DNA of 64,000 nt from Solidesulfovibrio carbinolicus (GTDB lineage Bacteria > Desulfobacterota > Desulfovibrionia > Desulfovibrionales > Desulfovibrionaceae): the NCBI RefSeq assembly GCF_004135975.1, contig NZ_CP026538.1, positions 1 to 64,000 on the forward strand, read 5' to 3'. Below are positions 54,723 through 62,993 of this stretch, piece by piece. A program made the position numbers and the translations under genes. How positions within the stretch are numbered: the first letter of the stretch is position 1; each line of letters opens with the position of its first letter. Under the pieces are notes generated by a model, which was given only the letters and a program-made list of their open reading frames with translations, did no database searches and was not told where the DNA came from.

Positions 54723-55193
54723 CTACAGCCGCCGCAGCCAGGCGATGAGGGCCAGGACGGCCAGGAGGGGATAGAGCGGCCACAGGACGCCCACGGCCAG
54801 GCATACGGCCACGGCCACGGCCAGCACGCCGGCATAGAGGCAGGCTTCGAAATAGGGGCCAAGGCCCAAAAGCGGATTCTTCCAGCCCTGGAAATCGAGC
54901 AGCCTGGAGTCGGGGCGGGGGTCGGGACGGGCTTTGTCCGGGGCCAGCTCGGGTTTTCGCGGCCGGGACCGGCCCTCGCCGGCGTCCGGCCCTGGGGGCC
55001 TGGCAGTAGCGTCCCCGTGCGCCTCGCCGCCGGCCGTCGCCGGCCGGCCGGCGGACCTGGCCTCTTCCTGGGCGGCCGGATCGGGCGCGGCGGCGTCTTC
55101 GGTTCCGGCCCGGCCGGATTGCAGCTTATGGCCGCAGACCTGGCAGAACCGGCGGTCGTCGGGATTGTCCCCGCCGCATTTGTTGCATCGCAT
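54723..55193 (-). CDS. Zinc-ribbon membrane protein
   Basis: Function unknown. 156 residues with an N-terminal zinc ribbon (MRCNKCGG and RFCQVCGH, two CxxC pairs), about 75 residues of Pro/Ala/Asp-rich linker, then two closely spaced membrane helices at the C-terminus (YAGVLAVAVAVCLAVGVLWPLY region). Start ATG 55193 places the first CxxC at residues 3-6, as usual for zinc_ribbon_2 proteins. It is divergent from the ferredoxin gene. Confidence 0.75.
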   Translation of the reverse strand: MRCNKCGGDNPDDRRFCQVCGHKLQSGRAGTEDAAAPDPAAQEEARSAGRPATAGGEAHGDATARPPGPDAGEGRSRPRKPELAPDKARPDPRPDSRLLDFQGWKNPLLGLGPYFEACLYAGVLAVAVAVCLAVGVLWPLYPLLAVLALIAWLRRL

Positions 55194-55282
55194 GGCGCTT
55201 TTGGCTTGTCCTTTCGTTGACAACGTCGTGGGGAAACATAGATGGAAAAGGTCGGACCCGCCACCAAAACAAAGGAACGCCG

Positions 55283-55480
55283 ATGGAGACGATCCTGACC
55301 GCCTATTCCGTCAATCCGGTTTGCTGCAACGGCTGCGGCGCTTGCGCCGCCATGGCCCCGGAGCTTTTCGCCATGGACGAGGCCACGGAAAAGCCCGTGC
55401 TGCTCCTGGCCGAGGCCCCGGTGGACGACGTGGAGCGGGCCATGGCCTTTTGCCCCCACGACTGCATCGAAGCCGACTGA
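55283..55480 (+). CDS. Single-cluster [4Fe-4S] ferredoxin
   Basis: 65-residue electron carrier. Cluster cysteines are 15, 18 and 21 in CCNGCGAC plus Cys57 in FCPHDC; Cys14 and Cys61 are extra, and Cys61 could form a disulfide, as in other Desulfovibrio ferredoxins. The acidic surface suits contact with reductases. AAAGGA precedes ATG 55283; a longer TTG frame is unlikely. Confidence 0.92.
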   Translation: METILTAYSVNPVCCNGCGACAAMAPELFAMDEATEKPVLLLAEAPVDDVERAMAFCPHDCIEAD

Positions 55481-55631
55481 CGTCCGCCCTGCCCTGCCGC
55501 CTTCGCGCCCTTGCCGGTTTTGCCGCCGGCAGGGGCGTTTTTGTAGGCTCAGCCCAGGAGCCGCGTTTCCGGCCACGTGCGCTCCGACAGCCCTTTGGCT
55601 TGCCCGCCGCTCCCCTTTAACCCTTTCTCCA

Positions 55632-55678
55632 GATGGGGGGTCTGGGGGCCTCAGGCCCCCAGCCGCCGGAGGCAACGC
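55632..55678. repeat. GC-rich palindromic intergenic repeat (type a)
   Basis: GATGGGGGGTCTGGGGG, palindrome core GGGGGCCTCAGGCCCCC, then AGCCGCCGGAGGC, nearly identical to the copy near 56.8 kb. It sits between two genes read in the same direction. Confidence 0.85.
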
Positions 55679-55786
55679 CTTCTCCTCTCCTCCCCACCCA
55701 TCCTTACCTCCACGCACTAATGCCTTGCCCCAAACGGCCGATAGGAGCGGCAAGGCGGCCGGGAAGGGGTCGTCGGGGAGGCCGTC

Positions 55787-56674
55787 ATGGCAAGGCGCGA
55801 ACGGTTGGCCGTCATCGAGGCACTGGATCGGCTGGGGCTGCTCAAATATATTCTGGCCGCGAGCATTACGCTGTTGGCCTTTGGCGTCACGGCCGGGGCT
55901 TTCTGCTATGAGCAGCTGCAAAAGCGGCCGCCGCGCCTGTCCAAGGCCGGCCAGGCCGCCCTGGAGCGCCAGCTGCCGCCGTCGCCGCCGGCGGCCTATG
56001 TCCACCGCGCGCCGGTGAGCCGGCAAGCGCGGTTCGCGGCCGGGCCGGATGCTGGGCCGAGTTTTTCCTTTTACGACATCTCCGACCGGGAAACGCCCCA
56101 GACCTTGGCCGACAAGTTGGCCAACAAGCGTTTCCGGGTGAGTCGGGGCCAGGGCCAGACCTGCAATTTCGCCTATCCCTTGGCCGCCGCGGCCGGGGAC
56201 AAGGAAGCCGTGGCCGCCTACATCCGCGATCTGGGCCGTGAATGCTGCGCCGCCGCCGCCAATCTGCCCGGGCAGCTTTCGACCTACGCCTTTGCCAGAA
56301 ACGCCGAGAAGAACGTGGCCCAGCCGGCCGGCCCTATTTCGGGTTCGGCGGTGTTTTCCGAGGTTGGGGGCGGGCTTTTGACGCTCAATCTGCGTTTTTC
56401 CGACCACGGCGAAGGCTATGCGGCCAGTTTGCGCCAGCATTTGTCCGAGCGCCACGGCCCGCCGTCGCCCATGGGGACGTCGGGCGAGGCCTGGGCCTGG
56501 GCCCGGGACAAGGGGCTGGTGACGCTGACGCGGCTGGGGCGCGGGGTGCAGGTGACGGTCTACTATGCGGCCAACATTGAGCGTCATGCCGCGCACACGG
56601 CCCGGCTGGCCGACCGGCCGGCCCCGCAGCGTCAAAAGCCGGCCACCGGTCTGGCCGTGGCCGAAGCCTGGTAG
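55787..56674 (+). CDS. Hypothetical membrane-anchored protein
   Basis: Not recognised. 295 residues: an N-terminal membrane helix (about 19-40, YILAASITLLAFGVTAGAF), a Pro-rich linker and a periplasmic domain from about 75. That domain holds three cysteines (TCNFAYP, RECCAAAA) and a C-terminal half rich in beta pattern (SGSAVFSEVGGGLLTLNLRF, GLVTLTRLGRGVQVTVYY). GGGAGG precedes ATG. It lies between two type a repeats. Confidence 0.7.
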   Translation: MARRERLAVIEALDRLGLLKYILAASITLLAFGVTAGAFCYEQLQKRPPRLSKAGQAALERQLPPSPPAAYVHRAPVSRQARFAAGPDAGPSFSFYDISDRETPQTLADKLANKRFRVSRGQGQTCNFAYPLAAAAGDKEAVAAYIRDLGRECCAAAANLPGQLSTYAFARNAEKNVAQPAGPISGSAVFSEVGGGLLTLNLRFSDHGEGYAASLRQHLSERHGPPSPMGTSGEAWAWARDKGLVTLTRLGRGVQVTVYYAANIERHAAHTARLADRPAPQRQKPATGLAVAEAW

Positions 56675-56770
56675 GACGAGCCGCTGGCGCGACGCAAGAC
56701 GCAACGTCAGGACTGGACCACGCGAACTTCACCGACGACCTCTCCACCCAACGGCAAAGCCCCCTCCCCC

Positions 56771-56825
56771 CCTTTCCCCAGCTGGGGGGTCTGGGGGCCT
56801 CAGGCCCCCAGCCGCCGGCATCTTT
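56771..56825. repeat. GC-rich palindromic intergenic repeat (type a)
   Basis: Core CTGGGGGCCTCAGGCCCCCAG with GCCGCCGGCATCTTT, as in the 42.3 kb copy. It lies between two convergent gene ends. Confidence 0.85.
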
Positions 56826-56843
56826 ACTGCTATTCTCTTCTCA

Positions 56844-57488
56844 TCACCCCAACAGTCGCAGCCAGCCTAACGTCTGGCCGGTGGAGTCGGTGAGGGGGGT
56901 ATCGGCGGGGCCTGGCAGGGGCGTTTCGTCGGGGAAGGCTTCGGTGAAGGCCATGCCGGCGAGGTGGTCGTCGGGATGGGCCAGGAGTATCCGGCCGGAG
57001 CGGTCCACGGCGGCCAGGCGGCGGGAGCACGCGGCCAGGACGCCGGCCAGCAGGGATTTGTACAGGGTCACGGCCGCGTCGGTGGGGCAGGGGCGTTCCC
57101 GGCCGCGCCGGGTGATGGCCATTTCGAGGTTGGCCTTGAGGTCGAGGAGTTTGGCGGGTTTTTGGATGTAGCCGGCGGCTCCGGCCCCGGCCACGCGTTC
57201 CATGATGTCGCGGTCCACGGCGGCGGTGAGGAAAATGACCGGCACGCCGAATTCGGCGATGAGCGCTCCGGCCGCTTCCACGCCGTCCATGGCTCCGGCC
57301 AGGTTGATGTCCATGAGCACCACGTCCGGGGCGGCTTGCCGGGCCGCGTCCAGGGCTTCCTCGCCGGTGCGGGCCATCCCGAGGATGCCGTAGCCCAGCC
57401 GGCCGAGAATTTTTTCGGCCACCCGGGCCGAAAGCGGGTCATCCTCGACGATGAGCACCGTGCGCTGTGGCTTGGCCGACTCCTCCAT
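56844..57488 (-). CDS. Response regulator with C-terminal PAS-like extension
   Basis: 214 residues. A receiver domain (about 10-125) has LIVEDDP, phospho-acceptor in VVLMDINLAGAMDG, IFLTA and IQKPA. The remaining 85 residues contain LAAVDRSGRILLAHPDD, PAS-like, and are not a known DNA-binding output. The kinase partner is not adjacent. A second receiver gene lies 52 bases upstream, and the two are probably one transcript. Confidence 0.85.
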   Translation of the reverse strand: MEESAKPQRTVLIVEDDPLSARVAEKILGRLGYGILGMARTGEEALDAARQAAPDVVLMDINLAGAMDGVEAAGALIAEFGVPVIFLTAAVDRDIMERVAGAGAAGYIQKPAKLLDLKANLEMAITRRGRERPCPTDAAVTLYKSLLAGVLAACSRRLAAVDRSGRILLAHPDDHLAGMAFTEAFPDETPLPGPADTPLTDSTGQTLGWLRLLG

Positions 57489-57551
57489 GGCCGCCCTCCT
57501 CGTGATTTTTCTGGAAAAATACGGGCGTATTTTTCAAGGGCCGCGTCGCCG

Positions 57552-57941
57552 CTACTTGGCGTCGGCGAGCTGCTTTTTCTTGTGGGCGTCCTGGATCTTG
57601 TAATACAGATCGTCCATTTCAGCGGGCTTCATGAGGTAGTCGAAAGCCCCCTGCTCCATGCCGCGTATGGCCACGTCCACGTTGGCGTGGCCGGTGAGCA
57701 TGATGACCTCCACCGCCGGATGGGCCGCCTTGATGCGTGACAAGGTTTCCATGCCGTCCATGCCGGGCATTTTGACGTCCAGCAGCACCACGTCGGCCGG
57801 GAAGCCTTGCAGCGCCTCCAGGGCCTGTTCGCCGCTGTGGGCCATGTTCACTTCAAGCCCCCGGCGCATCAGACGCTTGCGCAGGGTTTCCACGTAGCTT
57901 TCCTCGTCATCCACGAGCAGAACCCGTACCGCCTCGCTCAC
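57552..57941 (-). CDS. Single-domain response regulator
   Basis: 129 residues with LLVDDEES, phospho-acceptor in VVLLDVKMPGMDGMETL, MLTGHANVD and LMKPAEMDDL. There is no output domain apart from a short charged tail (KIQDAHKKKQLADAK). The GTG is chosen because GGGAGGG lies six bases before it; the ATG two codons upstream abuts that sequence and would leave no spacing. The AtoC-like receiver form suggests partners using sigma-54-type regulators elsewhere. Confidence 0.88.
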   Translation of the reverse strand: MSEAVRVLLVDDEESYVETLRKRLMRRGLEVNMAHSGEQALEALQGFPADVVLLDVKMPGMDGMETLSRIKAAHPAVEVIMLTGHANVDVAIRGMEQGAFDYLMKPAEMDDLYYKIQDAHKKKQLADAK

Positions 57942-58064
57942 AAGCATCCCTCCCATCGGACATGCGACAACGCCCGTTTCATAGCCGCGCGGCATGGGAA
58001 AAGCAACAACGCCGGTTTTGACACGGCCTGCACTGGCCGGTACCAGCCCGGGAGGAGCACCATT

Positions 58065-58850
58065 ATGCATGGACTGGATCGCGAAGCCCTCATGGGTCTG
58101 GCCCGGCTGGCCGGCCAGGCCATCCTGGAATGCCGCGCCGGCGGCCTGGACATCGAAACCAAGGCCGACGGTACGCCCGTGACCCAGGCCGACAAACGGG
58201 CCGGGGAGATTTTGACGGCCGGGCTGGCCCATATCTTTCCGGGACTGCCCGTTATCTGCGAGGAAACCGCCAACGCGCCCTATGAGGAGCGGCGGCGGTA
58301 TAAACGGTGTTTCATCGTGGACCCCCTGGACGGCACCAAGGAGTTCGCGGCCGGGCGGGAGGATTTTTGCGTCTGTCTGGCCTTGGTGGAAGACGGCCGG
58401 CCGGTCTACGGCGTCATCGCCGCGCCCGTGGCCGACCGGCTCTATGCCGGCGGGCCGGGTATCCCGTCCCTGCGCCGGGAGAGCGACGGCACGGAGCAGG
58501 TGTTGCGGGTGCGCCGGCCCGTGCCTGGGGAGACCATCATCGCCATGGCCAGCCGGTCCCATCCCTCGCCCGGGCTGGCCGACTGGCTGGCCCGCTTTGG
58601 CGAAGTGCGCACCGTGAGCCGGGGCAGCGCGCTGAAATTTTGCGCCCTGGCCCAAGGGGACTGCCATGTCTACCCGCGCCTGGGGCCGACGTCGGAGTGG
58701 GACGTGGCCGCCGGCCACGCCCTAGTGCTGGGGGCCGGCGGCGTCATGACGGCCCTGGACGGGTCGCCGTTTGCCTACAACAAGCCGGAATTCCTCAATG
58801 GCCCGTTTTTGGCCCACAGCCTGGACCCGGCCGACCCGAGGCTGGGGTGA
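58065..58850 (+). CDS. cysQ: 3'(2'),5'-bisphosphate nucleotidase CysQ
   Basis: Mg-dependent phosphatase that clears PAP made in sulfate-activation side reactions. The 261 residues show the inositol-monophosphatase-fold motifs VICEETAN, DPLDGTKEF and SEWDVAAGHAL. Salvage of PAP fits, though dissimilatory sulfate reduction itself goes through APS. GGAGGA precedes ATG 58065. The gene is divergent from the response regulator pair. Confidence 0.92.
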   Translation: MHGLDREALMGLARLAGQAILECRAGGLDIETKADGTPVTQADKRAGEILTAGLAHIFPGLPVICEETANAPYEERRRYKRCFIVDPLDGTKEFAAGREDFCVCLALVEDGRPVYGVIAAPVADRLYAGGPGIPSLRRESDGTEQVLRVRRPVPGETIIAMASRSHPSPGLADWLARFGEVRTVSRGSALKFCALAQGDCHVYPRLGPTSEWDVAAGHALVLGAGGVMTALDGSPFAYNKPEFLNGPFLAHSLDPADPRLG

Positions 58851-59007
58851 GGTTTTCCCCTTGCCAAGGCAAAAGGCCCAAGGATAGGACCGCAACAAGG
58901 CGAAGCCGCTGCCGGCGCGCCTGAAGTAAACGCCATGGGCGGCTTTCTTTGCCCAGGATCAAGGGCAGGCTTTTCACACAACGACGTTTCGTCTTGAGGA
59001 TCTCCCG

Positions 59008-59502
59008 ATGCGCGACAAAGCTCTTCTCTTCCTCACCGGGAGAAACGGCATTCTGCTTTTCAATGTCCTTATTTTGGCGCTGAGCATTTTCTCGCTTTGG
59101 ATAATGGCTCCCATGTTGCTCAACGCCTTAGACAACATCCCCGACCTCGAAAACGTCTCGGAATCCCTGGGCGTCATCCTCATCGCTTACGGCGTCGCCA
59201 TTGAGGAACGTCATTCCCTCATGCCCATTTTCAAGCTCTATCCGAAATTTTACACTGAAAAGCAGGCTTATATCGACGACATCTGCCACGCCTACGGACT
59301 TTTTTATCTGTTGTTGGGACTTTTCATGGAAATGTGCGTGGCCTGCGTCAAGATGCCCAATGCCATCATTGACACCGACCATATCGAATATCTGCTTTTT
59401 GGCGTCAGCGCCGTGTTCATTGTCTGGAACACCGGCCTGATGTTTCGGCACTGTTATCTGCTCTACACCGCCCCGGAGCAGTATACGCCAGACGCCCATT
59501 GA
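59008..59502 (+). CDS. Hypothetical integral membrane protein
   Basis: Not recognised. 164 residues with about four hydrophobic segments (15-37, 50-64 weak, 95-112, 127-147), the second half being Cys-containing (MEMCVACVKM). It ends with a short cytosolic or periplasmic tail YTAPEQYTPDAH. GAGGA precedes ATG. Codon third positions here are less G/C-rich than in upstream genes. Confidence 0.72.
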   Translation: MRDKALLFLTGRNGILLFNVLILALSIFSLWIMAPMLLNALDNIPDLENVSESLGVILIAYGVAIEERHSLMPIFKLYPKFYTEKQAYIDDICHAYGLFYLLLGLFMEMCVACVKMPNAIIDTDHIEYLLFGVSAVFIVWNTGLMFRHCYLLYTAPEQYTPDAH

Positions 59503-59741
59503 CGCGCCGGTTCGCCGCTGCCAGGACGCCCTCCCGCCGCCGCCTGTTTTCACCCTGCCCAGTCCTGGCCGCAGCAACAAAAAACGCGTGCGCGCGCCCC
59601 TGGGGAGCGCACGGGCGGCGAATAGAGCGTTTTCCCCAGTGACCAGGCAGCGCAACCACCGGCCCGATTTACCCCGTGGCCTTCGTTGCCACGCCTTCCG
59701 ACCGCGCGGCCAATCCGCAAGCCCCCTCCTCCGCGCCACGC

Positions 59742-59772
59742 AAAAAGGGCCAGGAACATGCTCCTGGCCCTT
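59742..59772 (-). terminator. Intrinsic terminator of the RNA-binding protein gene
   Basis: AAGGGCCAGGA and TCCTGGCCCTT arms; on the minus strand it is followed by a T run. It is 38 bases past the stop codon. Confidence 0.88.
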
Positions 59773-59809
59773 GGTCATTATCGAGAGGTGCGAGTGGAGT
59801 CCGCGGGGA

Positions 59810-60094
59810 CTACCAGCGGCTGCCGCCGCGGTTGCCGCCGCCGGAGCGGGGCTTGTCCTCGGCTTCGTTGACCTTCAGATTGCGGCCGCCGAAGTCCTGA
59901 CCATCCATGCCGGCGATGGCCGCACGGGCACCTTCGTCGTCCATCTCGACGAAACCGAAACCGCGCAGACGGCCGGTTTCACGATCGGTGATGAGATTGA
60001 CGCTGATGACTTCGCCGTAGTTGGAGAACTGGGTGCGGATGTCGTCTTCGGTGGAATTGAAAGACAAGTTGCCGACATAGAGTTTCTTGGACAT
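59810..60094 (-). CDS. RRM-domain RNA-binding protein
   Basis: 94 residues: one RNA recognition motif with RNP2 KLYVGNLS (4-11) and RNP1 LRGFGFVEM (44-52), then a Gly/Arg-rich tail (SGGGNRGGSRW). Such small RRM proteins in bacteria act on structured or cold-shocked RNA. AGGAG precedes ATG. The sequence upstream on its own strand is unusually AT-rich and structured, which may reflect a regulated leader. Confidence 0.95.
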   Translation of the reverse strand: MSKKLYVGNLSFNSTEDDIRTQFSNYGEVISVNLITDRETGRLRGFGFVEMDDEGARAAIAGMDGQDFGGRNLKVNEAEDKPRSGGGNRGGSRW

Positions 60095-60240
60095 GGGTTG
60101 CTCCTGTTTTTAGCATTTCTTTTCGTATCGAGTGGAGCTGTACATCAGAACGCCCAAGATCCAAAAAATCCATGCTCGTTTAAATAGACTGGCCACAGAA
60201 CAGATACACCTTTCGCGGCAGATGTAAAGAGATTGGCCTG

Positions 60241-60262
60241 AAAATAATTTTATAATTATTTT
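60241..60262. promoter_or_regulatory. AT-rich inverted repeat upstream of the RRM gene
   Basis: AAAATAATT, TTAT, AATTATTTT: nine-bp arms in an otherwise GC-rich chromosome, about 150 bases before the RRM start. It may be part of a promoter or a leader element. Confidence 0.4.
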
Positions 60263-60471
60263 AGTGTTCCATGCTCTTGCCGGAGCCGTTTTCTGGCGTT
60301 GCATAAGCTTGCCGCCGGCAATAAAGAGTAAAGTAGCGCGGTATGTTACGTTGTATTTTGCGAATCGATGACGGGTGTCGGGAATATTTTGGCCGAGCCG
60401 CGGCAATCTCCCCGAAAAGTCCGAAAGTCCATCCAGGACCGATGTCGAGCATTCCTTCAGGCACCACAATG

Positions 60472-60506
60472 GAAAAAGAAAGGCCCCGACTGCACAAGCC
60501 GGGGCC
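60472..60506 (-). terminator. Minus-strand terminator without a recognised gene
   Basis: GGCCCCG and CGGGGCC arms around 11 bases; on the minus strand it runs into TTTCTTTTTCC. No gene is evident just upstream on that strand, so it could end a small RNA or a decayed gene. Confidence 0.55.
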
Positions 60507-60902
60507 AGTAAGGGTATGTTGCAAAAAAGACTTATGGGTTGACGATTGCGCCTCGACTAGGAACGTAGAGCTCGTGTTTGCCACACATGGAGCTTGCCAG
60601 ATTTCATTTTTTACTGGCCTTCAAGTGCTCTACTGCGAGGAAAACTCTCCGACAATTGATTCACCCAATGGCATCGCCTCCGTTAGGGTTGCTCACAACC
60701 TTCACTAGGGACACGACTAACATATAGGCCCGGGACCAACCGCTGTCTAGTGCTTTTTTCGAGGTTGCTTCAAAATACCCGCAGTGAATTCAGACCGGCG
60801 GGAAAAAGCGGAGCAAATTCGTTAAGAAATTTGTGCGCATTCCTCTGACGATGGCCCAACCCAAAGAAAAATCGGGCATTCCCCCCTGGGGGCCCACCCT
60901 GG

Positions 60903-61025
60903 AGCGGGGATGGCCCGGGGGGCAAAGGGGCCAGTCCCAAGGGAACGGCCCAGGAAGGGGCCTACCGCGCCTTTCCAGGGGGTGTCCGGGCCGGCGGTCG
61001 GGGGAGTGGATGGGGCAGGACCAAC
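60903..61025 (+). repeat. Direct repeat copy 1 flanking the ATPase-GNAT gene
   Basis: Begins AGCGGGGATGGCCCGGGGGG, continues with GGGAACGGCCCAGGAAGGGG, then GGCGGTCGGGGGAGTGGATGGGG. The same order of motifs, in the same orientation, occurs in copy 2 near 62.7 kb. It ends six bases from the stop of the enclosed gene. Confidence 0.75.
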
Positions 61026-61030
61026 GGCCG

Positions 61031-62575
61031 TCAGGAGGCTCCAACATCTCCGAGACCTAGCTCATTCTGAGCGGCACAGGAGCGCACGTAATCCAAAAGT
61101 TCACGCGCAAAAGCAGTATGCAATTGGATTGACTGGAAGTCCGGCTCAACGCCGCAAAGAAACTGCAGTGCCAAGTTCATGCGGCCTTCTTGGCTTGGAC
61201 CAATGCCTGCGAAGAAAAACCCTAACTTTTCGGCAGCCTCGCTTAATTCTGGCGTGTGGCCGTTATCTAGGGGCAATAGAAGGACAGTCAGCGGGGTGAC
61301 CCGGGTGCGTGATGTTTTAAGGTGTGACTCTATTTGAGCCAACGCATCTCGCCCTGGCTCAGATATAGTGATAAATGTCCATCCTTCCTTAAAATCGGAT
61401 TCAAATTCTAAAATCGTTGGTGTACTTGGCAGCGCAGTCCCATGCGATGCACCCGAATCAGGGAGATGGCTCAGGCCAATGTTGGCAAAGATGCTTTCGA
61501 TCATCCGCTTGTGGCGGACGGGAAGGTAGACCGGAGACGGGTCGGGTTCGCCGAGGCAGCGGACAAACACGAGATCGGCGATACGACCTGGAACAACGTC
61601 TGCCTTGTCGGCGCTGCCCTCGCTCCAGACGCTGGCCGCCGGGCCTGCGGCAGCAAGCAGGGCAGACTCCCGCAGTCCTGCGTGGAGCGCCGAACGTTGG
61701 GAACGAACATGACTTGTAACCGCTGATGCCAGCACGACGCGCACCCCACGTTCGGCGGCGATCCGCATCAGGCAATCAGCAAGCCCCCAGGAGCAGCCCT
61801 TGCCTTGGTGACGTGCGTCCACGAAACCGAAGGTCAGTTCCCTAACTCCCGCTTCCAGGTGCAGCAGCGCCCCGTGACCAGTAATCCCGACGCCCTCGAC
61901 CTCGGAAACGACAGAGATCATCTCGCCTGTCTCAAGCATTTCCCGCACGCTGGCCGGGTAATAAATCCGCTCGTCGAAAAGGACGGTGCCGTGGGATCTC
62001 AAGGCGAGACGGGCGATAGCATCGGCGTCATGAGGCGCCGCGCGACGCAGGACTTGGGGTGGGAGCGATTGATTTGCCGCTGGCCATTCGGGTGCATCCC
62101 CTTCGGACTTCTCCCTCGCCACAGGCAGATCAAGCGGGAGGAGCGCAACCATGGAAACTTCGCGCTCGCCGTCTTCCTTTACCGAAAAGAATACTTGGTC
62201 GACGAGCCTGCGAATGAGATGTGTACCAAGGCCAGTCGTGTCGCCTTCGCCAAGACGGCTCGGGTCGTATTGGGGCAGCCGGCTTTCATCCAAAGGCAAT
62301 CCTTTGGAACGCACCGTAAGACGCAGGCCGTGGCCTGTTTCGGACATGATGACGGTTAGTTCGTCGTTCTGACCGCCGTATCCGAAGGCTAGGGCATTCA
62401 TGACTGCCTCATCCAGGGCCAGACTGATGTCCCGGACACGTTCCTTGCTGAATCCAAGGAGTGAAGCATACTCGCCAGCCGCAGCCACAGCCACTCCAAC
62501 CCATCGTTCGCGAGCGGGCAGATGCAGGCATATGGGATCATGCAATCGCAAGGTTAACTCCGAGTATCGGTCCAA
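61031..62575 (-). CDS. RsbW-like ATPase fused to GNAT-like acetyltransferase
   Basis: 514 residues. The first 145 form a GHKL (HATPase_c_2) anti-sigma-type kinase fold, with the N box LALDEAVMNALAFGYGG and a G2-like TTGLGTHLIRRLVDQV. The usual DxGxG stretch is weak (RSKGLPLDE), so kinase activity is uncertain. Residues about 175-330 look like a GNAT domain with FVDARHQGKGCSWGLADC as the acetyl-CoA loop. A third domain of about 170 residues is unrecognised. Codon use is less GC-rich than in the core genes, and direct repeats bracket the gene. Confidence 0.82.
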   Translation of the reverse strand: MDRYSELTLRLHDPICLHLPARERWVGVAVAAAGEYASLLGFSKERVRDISLALDEAVMNALAFGYGGQNDELTVIMSETGHGLRLTVRSKGLPLDESRLPQYDPSRLGEGDTTGLGTHLIRRLVDQVFFSVKEDGEREVSMVALLPLDLPVAREKSEGDAPEWPAANQSLPPQVLRRAAPHDADAIARLALRSHGTVLFDERIYYPASVREMLETGEMISVVSEVEGVGITGHGALLHLEAGVRELTFGFVDARHQGKGCSWGLADCLMRIAAERGVRVVLASAVTSHVRSQRSALHAGLRESALLAAAGPAASVWSEGSADKADVVPGRIADLVFVRCLGEPDPSPVYLPVRHKRMIESIFANIGLSHLPDSGASHGTALPSTPTILEFESDFKEGWTFITISEPGRDALAQIESHLKTSRTRVTPLTVLLLPLDNGHTPELSEAAEKLGFFFAGIGPSQEGRMNLALQFLCGVEPDFQSIQLHTAFARELLDYVRSCAAQNELGLGDVGAS

Positions 62576-62939
62576 AACTCAGCATTTATGCTGATAGCCC
62601 AACGACTGAAAAATACCTCGATCAGTCAAGGAGGTCCACACTTTAGCGGGGACGGAGCCGGGGGACAAAGGCCCCAGGACCAGGGGAACGGCTCAGGAAG
62701 GGGGCGGTCAATGACAGCGACAGGGGGAGAGGATGGGGTTGGCCCAGGAAACCAAGCGGGACGGGTAAATTCACAGCCCCTATGCCTCAATAGGCCAGTT
62801 CCTGCAGCACTTTCTCGGGCAGGGTCAGTCTTCGATGCCGCCTGTGGCATCAACCGCGCGTGCCGGATATCGTTTGTTCAACAGGATGTTGCCGAAACTT
62901 TGATGCACAACAGGCAAGTGAAGAAATTGTCCACCTAGG
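62576..62939. other. Intergenic region with direct-repeat copy
   Basis: Lies between the start of the ATPase-GNAT gene and the EF-hand promoter. Apart from the direct repeat copy it shows no supported gene; short open frames have no family features. Confidence 0.4.
62645..62753 (+). repeat. Direct repeat copy 2 flanking the ATPase-GNAT gene
   Basis: AGCGGGGACGGAGCCGGGGG, then GGGGAACGGCTCAGGAAGGG, GGCGGTCA and GGGGGAGAGGATGGGG, parallel to copy 1. It lies 70 bases before the enclosed gene's start codon. Confidence 0.75.
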
Positions 62940-62967
62940 TTGACGCAATCAAAATTAATCGTATTAT
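62940..62967 (+). promoter_or_regulatory. Sigma-70 promoter of the EF-hand gene
   Basis: TTGACG, 16-base spacer, TATTAT, five of six consensus bases in each box. The start codon lies 26 bases after the -10. Confidence 0.75.
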
Positions 62968-62993
62968 GTAGGACAAACTTTTCCGGAGGAACT

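Larger units (their letters stand above)
60095..60902. other. Long non-coding stretch upstream of the RRM gene
   Basis: Over 800 bases without a convincing gene. It holds an AT-rich dyad (AAAATAATT/AATTATTTT at 60241-60262), a minus-strand terminator-like hairpin near 60.5 kb, and several short open frames (up to about 120 codons) with no family features or start sites. It may carry the RRM leader, decayed genes or a small RNA; I cannot decide. Confidence 0.4.

Noticed and set aside
60343-60708. 121-codon open frame in the gap before the ATPase-GNAT gene
   Set aside because: No ribosome site, crosses a terminator-like hairpin, and the translation has no family character.
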